Notes under the pieces: model-generated
The model's input: the letters and a program-made list of their open reading frames with translations, nothing else
The model's database searches: none
What the model was told of the DNA's origin: nothing
Position numbers and translations under genes: made by a program
Assembly: GCA_022478985.1 (NCBI GenBank)
Contig: JAKSZP010014447.1
Coordinates: 124,001 to 188,000 of the forward strand
Direction: 5' to 3'
DNA from: Massospora cicadina
Lineage: Eukaryota > Entomophthoromycota > Entomophthoromycetes > Entomophthorales > Entomophthoraceae
Length of the DNA stretch: 64,000 bases
In this document: one piece after another, positions 1-11,407 of the stretch
How positions within the stretch are numbered: the stretch's first letter is position 1
Layout: every line of letters begins with the position of its first letter

Positions 1-480
1 AGGGTTGCGCCAAACCTGCGGCGGAATAAGGGGAGTCATTTTTTAGCACTAGTGGTGCCCAAACAAAAAGGGGAGCTGCCATGCATCCCTATAAAGGGAG
101 TCATTCTGAGGTCCATTCACGTCCCATCTGCAATCTAATTCAAACTCATCAGCGGAGACTGGCCCCTTTTATAAACCTAGAGGGGGTCCCACAAGGCGAA
201 AATATTTTCCCACCATCTGATTGGTTTAAATACTAAACTCTTGCCCACAGGTTCATATTACCTGTTAGCACCCCACCATTTGGCTTTAAGGTGAAGCAAA
301 GCGAGTCTCAAGCGCTATGATAGGTCAAAACCCCATTTTTTCCTGATTAGACTGTCCTCAGCCTTTTATGAATTTCTCGCACCTCCCACTTTGAGCCTCA
401 GATTGTTTAGATACTAAGCTGCGACATTTTATAGGGTTCTTTTTTTGACCCTGCAGTGATCACTTTTTAAATTATATATA
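1..480 (-). repeat. LtrX copy 1: LTR-like promoter fragment
   Basis: Read on the minus strand this segment has a CCAAT box (ATTGG at 220-224 on the plus strand), then a G-rich TATA box (complement of 167-178, reading TATAAAAGGGG). A homologous order of motifs occurs on the plus strand at 5399-5465, so this is a repeat family, most simply an LTR with a polymerase II promoter. The window starts inside it, so its full extent is unknown. No terminal TG/CA or target duplication could be fixed. A non-LTR promoter segment is the alternative. Confidence 0.45.
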
Positions 481-547
481 AAACCTATATCTTACTCTTA
501 GTAAAGTTTCCCTTTTTTATTTCTAATAGTGTTAAAAGTCCCCTAAA

Positions 548-680
548 ATGAAGGGTAGTTGGCCTGGCAGGTAAAGCTGCTTCCACCCTAGTGCAGTTTT
601 GAGTTTGAAACAGGTACTGACTAGAGAATTCTCGGTTTGGTATACTTGTCCCAAGGTTAACCCACCTCAAATATTTTTTA
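548..680 (+). mobile_element. SineA: short tRNA-headed SINE with LINE-type tail
   Basis: A box A-like stretch (559-572) and a box B-like stretch (GAGTTTGAAAC, 601-611) lie about 40 bases apart, as in an internal polymerase III promoter derived from a tRNA. The 3' part (637-678) resembles the tail of LineB (GGTA..., TGTCCC, AGGT, CCTCAAATA). Imperfect direct repeats flank it (aaagtcccctaaaat near 534-547; aaagtcccctcaaat near 681-695), consistent with target-site duplication. It is about half as long as SineB, apparently lacking the body. It is old and degenerate, so the call rests on the combination of promoter boxes, tail and flanking repeats. Confidence 0.55.
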
Positions 681-696
681 AAAAGTCCCCTCAAAT

Positions 697-1080
697 ATAT
701 AGCAGCAGCAGAGAGTTTTAATACTCCTACAACTGATAAATTGTCTAAATCATTTGAAAACAGCACCAGCAAGCCTTAAAGAGCCAGGATTCCAGCAATG
801 TTCTATAAACTATCTTATCTTATTTAGTACTATATAGGTTTTTGCTCCAGATGTTGTTCCCATCTAATATTAAACATAGATCAATTCCTATAGTTTACAT
901 TGTCTCATGTGCCATAGATGATGTAAGTTGTAAGATATAAGATACTTCTAACTTTTTATGCCAGTATCTATACAAAAAATTAACAAATCAATTACATGTA
1001 TTAAGCTCTGATATAATATCCATCTTTCTTCCCTTAATGGAATTAATGATAGGAAGGAGTAGTATTTTATTATGTTTTAG
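697..1080. other. A+T-rich spacer, nothing recognised
   Basis: This stretch has no long open frame, RNA gene or repeat that I recognise. It ends at the target duplication of Orf1A. Confidence 0.5.
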
Positions 1081-1091
1081 TATCTACATAT

Positions 1092-3030
1092 TTTTTATAT
1101 TTATTTAAGGCAAGCCGACCAGGGGACAGACATTACCAAAACTAAAAATATACTACTAAAAACGTAACTATTTGGTTCAAACAAAACGTCCTAATGAGCG
1201 GATTGAGTGAAACACTTTGAAAACTGACCAACCAGGTGGGCAGTGGAAGCCGCTTATCCCTCCATGGCGGAAGGGGAGGGGGTCAGGGGGGCTCGTCTTT
1301 GGCAGCCTCTTCTGGAAGCAGCTTCTTCCTCCCATAGTAGAGTGCATATCACGGCTGTCAGTAATGGCGTTGGGGCATCTGAAGTATGTGGTTCAATATC
1401 TCTGATAATTGGAATTTCATGGAAATTGCCAGCTAGGTAAATGGCACTAAAATATCTGGTTAAAGCTTTTTCAGCTTTAATTTGGGCATCTGGGAGTTGA
1501 ACAAACGTGGCAATGTTGGTTTGGGTTATTTTTGCTTTTGGATTCCGTGCTATAGTTGCCACAGTCTGGATGGCATCATTTTGCATTTTTTTAAATCCTG
1601 GTTCACCTTGATTTTACTTTTTGGGTTAGGGTTGCAGGGATAACAGGAGGTGGAATTCCTCTTTTGAGTATCACTACTGATTTAGCAACAGCTTTATGAG
1701 GGGACGACAATCTGGTGTTGCAGCTGCTTTGACTACAAGCTGGTGATACTCTGAAATGATTCAGCATTTGGCTGTAGGGTATAAAGTCGAGTGGGGTATT
1801 TAGCATCCCATTTTGCATTAACAAACCGCTTAATCTTCAGAGATGGTTCTTCAATGAACTTACCTGATTAGTCAATTTTAGCCAATAATTCCCATGGGGT
1901 TTGGTTGAATTGGATTGGGGAATCAGCGTACAGTTGAGGTTTGTTCCATTAATTTGCAGAAGTATGGGATTGAACTGGGATCCATATGATGCTTGATTGG
2001 AGGAATTATTTATGGCATTGGGGTGAGGAGGAGGCTGATTGGTAGCTGCAGATGTAGCTTCAGCAGCAGGCTTTGGGGGTGGAGGAGGTAGGATTGTGCC
2101 CCATGCCTGAAGTTGTACAGGGTGGGCAGCATATTGGAGGTTGGCAGATGAGTCATTTGATCCATATGAAGTGTTTGAGTAGGGGCACTTGCGTTTCAAG
2201 TGGTCTAACTCAAAACATGATGGATAGATCTTCCGCCCACCCTTGATGCATTCCCAAAATGGATGGTCAGGCGCTGAGGGAATAACAGTGCATGGCGGAA
2301 TTGCTGCTGCAATTTTACTAAATTCAGAGCTTATTGTGGCATATGCCCAAGGCCCAGCAAGTCGTGTGGCCCCACTTTAAACCATAAATTGTAAGATGGG
2401 GTTAGAGCCGTAGGCTGCCAAACTGTCCATCAGCTCCTTTTGAGCACTTCAGGGGGAGGTAGTTGGGCAGACCAGCAAAATGGACCACCAAAGTGGTGCC
2501 CGCTGGGAGCTGAGTCCAAGTTGTGGGGAGAGGGGTGTCCTGGAATACCAGGGGCACAGTTGCTGCAGTGGCAGCGTCAGCTTCCTGCAGGTTAAGCTGA
2601 GGTCAAAATACCCCTTGTAGGGGCAGAAATTGATAAAGCTGGTGGGTGTCATCACCACCTGTGCCATTTTGATAATGGCTTGGTTGTGGTATGGGAATAG
2701 TTTCCCATATTTGACCCTTAGGCTGTAGCGCATGTTGCTCCAGGGGAGCACTAGGGGGCAGCATGTACCGCTTGGTTATGAGCAAGGTGGGCGTTCAGGT
2801 CCTTGGGCAGAACGAATCAGCCCATAGGTTTGGAATGACTGGGTGAACCAGTCCTAGCGCGTTTTTTCTGCTGGACAGAAAATGGTGGGGGAGTTTTGCC
2901 GCTGCCCCATGCTGGAGCAGCTGGTGGAGAATCCAATGACATCAGAGCAAAATACTATGGGCGAATTCAATTTGTTTTATAAATTCATGTAATTTGGCTC
3001 AGAAAGATACACTGAGTGGAAAGAGAGTAC
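1092..3030 (-). mobile_element. Orf1A: ORF1-only LINE-like element
   Basis: The element is bounded by an 11-base direct repeat, TATCTACATAT, at 1081-1091 and 3031-3041, of the length typical for LINE insertion. Its 3' end (1100-1140, minus strand) is the tail used by LineA and LineB (GTAATGTCTGTCCCCTGGTC and CTTGCCT... on the minus strand). The 1.9-kb body encodes an ORF1-like zinc-knuckle protein, but no endonuclease or reverse transcriptase could be found. It looks like a complete non-autonomous element moved by a LINE enzyme, in the manner of mammalian HAL1 (analogy only). A 5'-complete element with ORF2 deleted is equivalent in structure. Confidence 0.7.
1254..2990 (-). pseudogene. ORF1-like zinc-knuckle protein of Orf1A, broken
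   Basis: The reading frame runs right to left with several stops and frameshifts. It seems to begin near 2945 (MSLDSPPAAPAWGSGK) with a Pro/Ser-rich, basic start. It continues through a conserved block (KYGKLFPYHN...FCPYKGYFDL, near 2600-2740). A zinc knuckle follows at about 2190-2238, reading YPSCFELDHLKRKC, where the first Cys of CX2CX4HX4C has become Tyr. A Pro/Ala/Asn-rich linker and a C-terminal part ending near PHTSDAPTPLL follow. Orf1B aligns along most of its length. Zinc knuckles of this type bind RNA in Gag and LINE ORF1 proteins. I do not recognise the rest, and a retroviral-type Gag remains possible. Confidence 0.55.
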
Positions 3031-3041
3031 TATCTACATAT

Positions 3042-3784
3042 CTTTTACTATATTAATAAACATTTCTTGTATATTATATACAAAATTACTTTTATGAATC
3101 TAGTTCACATTATATATCATGATAAAATATAGAATCTATCTCTCTTTTTATTTTTATAGTTAGACACTTAAGGTGATACCTGCTACTATCTGAAAGCAGA
3201 TTCAAAGCTGATATATCAGAAACTCAAAATTTTAATTTTCCTAAAGTTGGCTCATATCATATAAGTTTAGTTTTTAGATAAATATATATAGCATTAAAAA
3301 TTATATTTTCATATTTTAAAATTTTTAGATATAAAAAATGCTACCTTAAAATTTTAGTAATCTTTAAGGAAAAATATCTTAGTATACTAATTATTAGTAA
3401 AAATGTAAAGTCAGGAAAGAAAGACAAAGAAAACTCTGCCATTTAACTATTGCCATAGTGGTGCAAGTTTTTATTACCTTTTTCATAAGAATTGAGTTTT
3501 CAGGACATACTGTTGTTAATTTGAAATAGACTAAAATTTCTATATAAACAATAGGTGTGAAAATAACTAAAGTATAGTCCCACTATGACTAGACAAAAAA
3601 AAGCTACTTGTTTAGGGATAAACTCAATAGTTTAGTTAACTAAACTGGTGATAGTCTTGCCAAATACATCTTTTTGCTCCACTTCATACAATATTTGGTA
3701 TGTATATCCATCTTATGGGTTATCTATTCCATATAGGCTAGATTATATACCATTTTTGCAGTACCTTGCCATCAATTTTTAGAG
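3042..3784. other. A+T-rich spacer, nothing recognised
   Basis: This is very A+T-rich DNA with no supported gene or repeat match inside the window. Confidence 0.5.
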
Positions 3785-4562
3785 CAGCTAAACCAATAAT
3801 CTGTTTATTTGAGGTAAGGTTTTTAGGGGATAGACATTAACAAAATAAAAATTAAGAAATTAAAAATGGACTAAAACACTCAAACAACTAAAACGGCGCT
3901 GAGACCAAACTGTAATGGGAGAGTTCACACCAGTATGCTACAAAGAAGTTGTGAAGTACAAGCCATGTTACTAACCACAGAACCAACAACTCGCCAGAAA
4001 TCCACCTCTGAACCCGAACACCATTTTTAGATGTCACAACATATTATTGACAATGGTACCAGTGATACTGCATGCCAACAGCAGCATCTGGCTCCATGAT
4101 AGCAACAAAAATGAGGACAACGCTTGGCCCAGCTCAAGTATAGAGAATATCTTCCAGATCAAGATCTTATATATATTCTAGATGAATAAAGTAATTTATG
4201 CAAGCTAGCAAATAACTATTAAAATATTTTTAAATATTTTAGAAAATGAAACTAAATTTAAAGTTATTATTTACCCTTTTTATAGCATTGAAAAGCCCAC
4301 TAAACAAGGCTCCTTTAACCCAAGCTTTTTAATGATGACCAGATCTTTTTAGACAAAAGCTCTGTATCCCATTTAAATTATGATTTGGAGAATTTGAGAC
4401 GCCAGTGGTACATCCCACCGGATTAACCTTTGTTTGCAATATTCCAAATTATTACCACTAATCTTGTTTCTGATCCGCTCCTCTGCTGGGCTTAAATTAT
4501 CAGACTTGACCTTCAAATTTGTGGTGGAATCCAAAATTTCATTTACTAGGTCAATGTGCGGA

Positions 4563-7040
4563 TCAGGCTGTGCCTGATCTATTACACAAACTACACAAGA
4601 CTAAACATACTGGCAATGGAAAACCACTATCCAACCATGGCAGAGGAGGAGGGGTGTCAGGAGGCGCTTCCTTAGCATGAAGCAAGGTGTGGGCCCAGGT
4701 AGAAAGCAAGGGGGTGGGGGCATCTGCAGTATGGGGTTTGATACTACGCAATGAGGGCCAGTCCAGGTAACGTGCGCCACAACAAAGATGCCAAGATAGA
4801 CTGTGAGATCATATTACATCTAGAGACATGCTTTAAGAGCTTGACAAAGGCGCCATAAGTGTGCTGGTCATCTTAGCTTTGGGTTACAGGCCAATTTTAC
4901 AACATCCAGGATAGACTCATGGGTAGTTTTGTAGGATTTGAGGAGATCCCACTTGCCTGCAGTGGTAAGGTGATATGGAACAGTAAGAGAGGGACACCAA
5001 AAGCCAGCATCACTTCCAACTTAGTGACAGCTTTGTGGAAAGGATTGTGGGAAACCAGCTTATTTTTGCTTGCTGGTGCGCTCTGCTGGCTGGTTTCCAC
5101 AAATATAAAATAAAAATAAAATAAAATGTGCTAATAAAATTTTAATGATTTTATTATACACGCGATAAGGGGAAAATGATGATCCTTGACCTCCAACTAT
5201 CTAGTATTTAAAGTAAATTTTGAGGGTCAAATGGGAATTTGGGAATATGTTTGAAATAGCTGAACCTAGTCTGAATTAGGAATTATTCAGGAAGAGCATA
5301 TCACAACTTGGGAACTTGCTTCAAGGCAGCGGAATGAAAGAAGAAAATTTTTGATTGGCTAGAACATACCCATGAGGTAACGTTTTTATGTACTTGAGCC
5401 AATCACCACCAAGAAATTTAATTGCACCTTGAGGGACCCCCGCCAAGCCTATAAAAGGGGGGGGGTCCCCACATAGGTGCGTTTTAGGACTTTGTGGTGA
5501 TGGAGGGAGTGCCCTCTGATGGCAACCCTGAGGTCTGTGGTGAGGTCAGAGTAATTCAACGAGCTAATTTTACTGCTAGTGCCCATACAGGTTTCAAACT
5601 GGTGTTTCAACAATTAATGGGGTTCCACTGAGAATTTGCCAGGGACTTTTGGCCAATTTCCTCGACTTTCTCACTTTTTTTAAATAAACAAACTTTTAAC
5701 GAGATCAGAAAATTGCAAATGGCTGACATTTCCCTTTTTTGGCAGAACTCAACCTACAGCATTCTTATTTTTAGGCTGCAAAGGTAAATGTCCAACAAGG
5801 ATAGCAGTCAGGGGAGGCAGCTGCTTTGACAGTGAGCTGTTGATCAGAGCAGAATGGTGGAAATTCATTTGTGGGATATAAAATTGATGAAGAACTGTTC
5901 ATCATAATCAGTTTGTGATAAATCCATGCCAGGATAAAGGTAGACAGTTCAATAAAATACCCTGATTCTGAAGCCTTAGCTAATAAGGCCCAAGGATTTT
6001 GGTTATACTGGATCTGGGCATCTGATTATTTTTGGGGTTTAGCTGATGAATAGAAGGAATCTTAGGACTAAACTTTGGTCCAAGCCGCTTCCTGATTGGC
6101 TGAAGTGGTTGCAGTTCTGAAATGAAGAGGGGCCTGATTTGCTGGTTCAGGAATTACTGCAGCAACAGGCTTTGAGGGGGGGGGTGCAAAATTGTGCCCC
6201 AAACAAAAATGCCGCAGGAGCAGCAGCAGCAGGCTGAGCTGGTTGAGTTAAGCTCAGATCTGGCAGAATCTAGATTGGAAGAACATTTTCATTTTTAGTG
6301 ATCAAACACAAAACAGGATGGACAGATAGTCTGCCTGCCCTCAAAACAGGACCAGAACAGGTGGTTGGGGTAGAAGGGACCACAGAGCAATGAGGAATCA
6401 ACTGGAACATTTTTGTTAGAACAAGGGCATAATATGTCAAGTACCTAAGGCACTTCTATATAAATGCCCATTAGGGACCACAAACTGAAGGATGGGGTTG
6501 GAGCCATAGGTAGCAAATTAACCATCAACCCCTAATGGAGCACCATGGTGGGAAGGTGGGTGGGCAAACCAAACTGAACCATCATAGTGGGGTCCGCTGT
6601 GACCCAAGTGCTAGTTGTGGGGAGAGGGGTTCCCTGGAACACCAGGGGCGCAGTTGCAACAGTAGCAACGTTGGCTTCACAAGGAAGCCAAGATCAAAGT
6701 ACACCTTATAGGGGTGGAAGTCAATAAAGCGCACAGGTTCCATCATCACTTGGACTAGTTTGACAATTACTTTGACAATATATGGTAAAAGTTTCCCACT
6801 TTTGACCCAACACTGAAATGCATGTTGCTCTGGGGGAGCACCTGTGGGCTACAAGGCACCACCTGAGTATGTGCGAGGTGGACGTCAATATCCTTGGGTG
6901 GAACTAATTAACCCAAGGATTTAGTAGGGCTGGTTGATCCAGCCTGTGCACAATCTCCCACCAAACAAAAAATGCTGGGAAGTTTCACCGCTGCCCCACA
7001 CTAGAGCAGCTGGAGGGGAATCAGAGGACATTGGGGTGAA
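4563..7040 (-). pseudogene. ORF1-like zinc-knuckle protein of Orf1B, broken
   Basis: This is the remnant of the same protein as in Orf1A. The start (MSSDSPPAALVWGSG, near 7030) matches the Orf1A start. The middle block (FIDFHPYKVYFDL, near 6690-6730) and the C-terminal block (SIKPHTADAPTPLL, near 4720) are also shared. The zinc knuckle at about 6285-6345 keeps the first Cys missing from Orf1A (CPSCFVFDH), which supports a CX2CX4HX4C knuckle in the ancestor, although stops now follow it. Many stops, frameshifts and an inserted LTR-like segment make it a pseudogene. Function beyond RNA binding is not known. Confidence 0.5.
5107..5755 (+). repeat. LtrX copy 2: probable solo LTR with TATA and CCAAT boxes
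   Basis: The segment interrupts Orf1B: Orf1A-like sequence resumes on both sides. It holds CCAAT (5399-5403) and TATAAAA (5450-5456) followed by a run of nine G and TCCCC. An A+T-rich stretch with AAATAAA near its 3' end could direct polyadenylation. A likely start is TGTGCTAATAAAA at 5136-5148. A homologous promoter layout lies inverted at 1-480. I could not fix the end or a 5-base target duplication, so the boundaries are approximate. Confidence 0.5.
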
Positions 7041-7117
7041 AATGGCAGCAGAATTTATAAGCTTTAGTTTAACTTTACTTTTATACAAAATTTTGCTTTG
7101 AAAGTTATGCCAGCTAA

Positions 7118-7537
7118 GCTGATAGTAAGGTTAGATAACTTAAAAATTTTAGATAAAAGTAAATATATGTTACACTGTATTATAAAAAACAGTAAATTTG
7201 GGTTATTAAGATTAAAAATAAACAAAAAATGGCTATAGATAAATCAAAAAAGATGTTGTCCAGTTTTTATATAGCTTTAGATATAATAATTGGTTATATC
7301 CTAGTTTGTAAACATAATGTATATATTTGCATTATGATATATGTACTTTAAAATGTATAGTAATTTAGAGTAGCTTCAGTATCATGTTTATATTTTAAAA
7401 GCAAGCATATTTATGTAATATAGTCTTCATAACGTAAATACAATAGCTTAAGATAGTATGATGACTTATAGATGAAAACCTATTTTGAATTTTATCTACT
7501 AAGAAGTTGCTTTTGTTATTTTAAAAGTGTTAGGTAG
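7118..7537. other. A+T-rich spacer, nothing recognised
   Basis: No gene or repeat could be supported between Orf1B and the left LTR of GypA. Confidence 0.5.
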
Positions 7538-8193
7538 TGTCAGAAATATCATTATATCAAGTTTTTTACTTATAAAAAGGCTAGGTCCTTTGAAGTCTAC
7601 ATTATTATTAGTCATGATAGCATTAGCGGAATCTTAGTAGAAGCATGTCTCTAGGGCAATCTCTTGGCGGAATTAAGCCATCACCAAGCCAAATATCTAC
7701 TAATTGAGTAGGCAAAATCTCAGGTGACGCTAGGCATTCTCTAGTAGAATTAGGTAAAATTCGTGATTACAACTGATTATATCTTTATTGTTTGTAACTC
7801 AAAATATTTTTAACTTTGGTAGAAATCTGGGATCAAGTGGGGTATGGCGATTTCCAGAATGATTCAGCGAAATGAGAGGGGATTCCATCGGACACAATTA
7901 CTCCAGGTTAATATGGCAGATTCAGAGGATCTTCAAATGGCAAGAACTATATCATATTTTCCGCCAAATTTAGAATTGATTTAATAATTTAGTTGCTCAT
8001 CTTGGAGTTCATTATTCACTGTGATCTCAGTAGCTTCTGCAGTGGTGGACCTCCATTTATTAGGTTGCAAGCTTGGACCTCATCATTCATTGCAATCTTA
8101 ATATTTCTTCAGTGTTTAAATTACATTGATTAGGTTGCAGATTATCCTTAATTCAAACTTCATTTGAATAAATAAAAACCATCGTTCCCAACA
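7538..8193 (-). repeat. GypA 3' LTR
   Basis: It matches 24271-24861 along its length (for example ATTATTAGTCAT...AGCGGAATCT and CTTGGCGGAAT) and ends CCCAACA. The start at 7538 is chosen because GypF's LTR begins in a similar way (TGTAGAAAT against TGTCAGAAAT). Confidence 0.75.
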
Positions 8194-8205
8194 ATGCCCC
8201 CTCTA
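8194..8205 (-). promoter_or_regulatory. GypA polypurine tract
   Basis: Read on the minus strand this is AGAGGGGGCAT directly before the LTR start TGTTGGGA. It is the expected primer site for plus-strand DNA synthesis. GypC and GypF have similar tracts. Confidence 0.65.
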
Positions 8206-8519
8206 GAACTTTCCAAGAGGGACACAACTTTGGAGAAATCAAGCATGGACCCAATTTACACAGAGCCCAATCTTGATGGAGGTGATTAAGTACTCTGGTC
8301 CTCAATGATAAATCACTCAATAAGGTCCTGAACAAAGCATATCAAGTTTGTAACACCTGACTCCCTGGCCGGTGATGGTAGAACAGGACCATATACCCTA
8401 GATTTAATCAGGCAAAACTGGTTTCTGGGCGTTGCTTTAACTACTTTTCACTTACTTATAGTCCTCATAGATTTGGGTAAATAAGGCCTGTAATAAAAAA
8501 ACATCCGCCAGCCTTTGCA

Positions 8520-9250
8520 TTGCTAGCTCAGATGTTTCTGGCATGGAGGTTTCCAACATTGGTTAACACACAAGGTAAAATTGTCTCTCAGCCATATAGA
8601 GCTCAAAAAGGTGACATCTGGATAACTAGATGGTTTCTCATGTGGTATGTCAATAGAGCCATTAGGAAGGTATTTGTTCCACCAAGATAGATCAGATTGA
8701 GCCATCTTTCAGATATGGTGATTATAGTTCCATTTGCACATCCCACTGCTACGTTGGTAGTGGGATGATATGAGGCAGTAAGGGAGGGATAATTGCCCAT
8801 CAACGAATCAAGTTCAACAATTACTTGAGATAAGAAGTTGGTGCTAATATCAGATAACTGTACCTTCAGGCTATCATGGTTGGTGAAGACCTGTTTAAGT
8901 AAAAAAGAAGCGGTCACTTTAGAAGTAAGCAATGCAACTTAGATGGCCTCAATTCATTTTGTGAAATGATTAACCTCTAATATGATATAGTGGTGGCCAT
9001 ACATCACCGTAGGCAATGGGCTGAAAACATAAATACTGATGGTAGCAAATGAGGAAGTAGGACCACAACCTGGTGGTGATACTTCAGATTGGGAGGTTTT
9101 TGGCTAGCACAAAAAAGACAAGATACAATGATGTATTGGATCAACTCAATCATTCATCCTAGTAACATCGCTCCTGCTGCCACTGATGGTTTTTCCTTTC
9201 GGCGCCATGGCCTACATTTAAATGGCCTCTAGAGAAGTTTCTATTCTAGC
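8520..9250 (-). pseudogene. GypA integrase, broken
   Basis: The zinc-binding region keeps CLFCASQKPP (CX2C, near 9110), and a core fragment lies at 8603-8932 (FLLKQVFTNHDSLKVQL, ..., SYHPTTN). It aligns with the GypF integrase at 52172-52717. The frame shifts and stops several times, and the catalytic DDE set is not complete. Integrase joins the cDNA to host DNA; this copy cannot. Confidence 0.65.
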
Positions 9251-9325
9251 TGATGGGTGGACATAAGGCAGCCAAGAGGTTCCAACCTGTTTATACAATA
9301 GTTCATCTTCAATCTGAGTCCACTG

Positions 9326-10790
9326 TCATCTTATTAAGTCATTGCTGAATCTAGGAGTCTCAGCACCATTCCTTAGTTTCCCAAAAAGTTCATAAATTTG
9401 ATCCTCCTTGGAGGCATAGAGAGTAAATATGGGTAGTAGTGACAATCTGTTGGCGCTTTGATATATCATTCTGGTGCGATGAACTATGTAAAAGCTACAT
9501 TTTATAGTTTGAGTGCCCAGCAGGCCAGCTGTATGTCCAGATCCTTCATTTGTTGTAGCCACCCTAGAGAGGCACTGTCCATAAGCACTGTAAAATGGTT
9601 TCCATACAGAAAAGGAAAAAAATGCTTAATGACAAGCAAGACAGCTAGGCATTTGTGCTCAGTAATTCTGAATTACTTTCTCTGCCAAAGTTAGTATTTT
9701 ACTGAAATATGCTATATGACGATCAAGTAGATTTTCATCAAGTTGTTCCAAGATGTCCCCAACAGCCACATTGCTAGCGTCAGTAAACAATGATAAACGT
9801 CTTATCAAATTTGGATATACCAATACAAAACACAATCACTAGAGCTTTCCTTAGGACTTCAAAAGCTTGTTGTTGAGTTTTTTTCCCTTTAAAACGAAAC
9901 TTCCTTATGGAGCATATACATCAGCAGTTTGGCAAGCTCAGCAAATTAGGGGATAAATTTAAATAATAGCTGACTATCCTGAGGAGAACTTGGATATCAT
10001 ATAAACTGGATGGTCAGGTCATCTTCCTAGTTGCGACATCTTTATCTGTTAATGGTGATATTCGTTCTTGGTAACTTTAAGCATGAGAAATTTAATGTCA
10101 GTTTGGAAAAATGACATTTGACTGGTTTTAGCTTTATTAAAACAGAGCGGAGACGTTCAAACACTTCCTATAAGTGAGTGAGAAGTTGTTTATAGGTGTG
10201 AGAGAACATTGTCACATCATATAAATAAACCAACTCACAAGACATCTTCAAGACTTTAACAGGCCATCAATCGCCCTTTGGAAAGTGGCTGAGGCGTTGC
10301 ATAGTCTTTGGGAATTCTTGTAGGCTCAAACAACCACTCACTTACTATAGAACACATTCCTCAATCTTAAGTGTAAGCTCAATCTGTCAGTAACCACTAG
10401 CAAGATCCATTGCAGAGAAGAATTGGGAACCAACCAAGAGTTGCAAGGGATCATCAATTCGTGTTAGCGGATAAGTTTCCTATCAAATAAGGGCATTCAA
10501 CTGGTGTTAATCAATTACTATCCAATGTACCCCGTTTTAATTCATATCATCAAAGGCGAGTACCATGGAAATTTGTGAGGTTTTGAGTGATCTGGCGTCC
10601 AGAAGTTGCTTTAGTTCCTTTATCATCTGGGCTTCTTTGACCAAAATTCTAGTAGGGTTGAGAATGTATTGGAGGAGGGTTTCCAATAAGTACTCTATTC
10701 TGTAACCTTTCATAATTCCAAAGATGTCAGAAGCATATGAGAATATGTTAGCATACTCTTCAATCAAAGCATCTACTTGTCACTGCTTCT
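9326..10790 (-). pseudogene. GypA reverse transcriptase and RNase H, broken
   Basis: RT motif A is visible (FFSAMDLASGY, near 10400-10440). The active-site loop near 10215-10229 reads YLYDVTMFS, where YLDD is expected, so the first catalytic Asp is Tyr. GypC has the same change. RNase H fragments follow at 9320-9800 with many stops. The protein would copy the RNA genome to DNA in the particle; this copy is dead. Confidence 0.65.
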
Positions 10791-10799
10791 CAGAGGTGT

Positions 10800-11402
10800 G
10801 GGTGTCACATATCTTTACTTTGACATGGGCGATGGTAGTATAATTATCAATCCATAAGTTGTGCAGATTTCTGCACCCACAAATGGATTCAACTTGATCA
10901 GCAGGTAAAGTCCAAACATATGCGACAGGTTGGTTTTGAGTTATTTAATAGGTCAATCGGTGAAATTGGCCATTAAAATGGTTAAGGCCCCAGTAGGCAG
11001 GATACAGCATACTAGAGCAGGTAAGAGGTTCGCAAATGGCTGAACAGATTCTCCACGAATTTCTAACAAGTGCCCAGTGGAAAGGTAACTTAAATCCCTG
11101 TGTCCAACATTATTTGAGATTTCAGGGGTATAAATAACCAGTTGTTGAAATACAGCCATCCCTTCTTGAGCCTCAGTGCTGGAAGGAGGCAGTAGGTTTT
11201 TAGCCAAACTACTCAGTATACTAGCAACTCAAAGAAGTTTAAATGTTCTAATAAACAACTCCCAGGTTTTCTTACAACTTTCTATTTGAGGGCGTCTTTA
11301 ACAAATAGGGGAATACAATATCTTAGGATAGAAAATACAATTCCTTATGACTAATTCTGGTGTCAAAAATAATAAGGAATTAGATGCTATGAGAAGTTCA
11401 TA
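10800..11402 (-). pseudogene. GypA pol segment between protease and RT
   Basis: This region aligns with 54400-55020 of GypF, the stretch between protease and RT. It is cut at 11402 by GypB; its continuation begins at 17368 (the shared run CCATCATTT, and tcataaccatcattt in GypF, spans the join). No domain is named for this part. Confidence 0.5.
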
Positions 11403-11407
11403 GCCAT

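Larger units (their letters stand above)
3792..7110 (-). mobile_element. Orf1B: second ORF1-only element, interrupted
   Basis: A degraded LINE-type tail lies at 3805-3840 (minus strand). The body at 4560-5100 and 5755-7040 aligns with Orf1A in the same order and orientation. The element is split by an LTR-like insertion at about 5107-5755, and a further unassigned segment lies at 3850-4560. The 7-base repeat CAGCTAA at 3785-3791 and 7111-7117 could be its target duplication, but that is short and weak. Divergence from Orf1A is large, so this is a separate, older insertion and not a local duplication. Confidence 0.55.

Noticed and set aside
485..772. 95-codon minus-strand open frame
   Set aside because: It covers SineA and its A+T-rich flanks on the opposite strand; no motif, so a chance frame.
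3785..7117. CAGCTAA as a certain target duplication of Orf1B
   Set aside because: Seven bases in degraded flanks can match by chance; kept only as a possibility.
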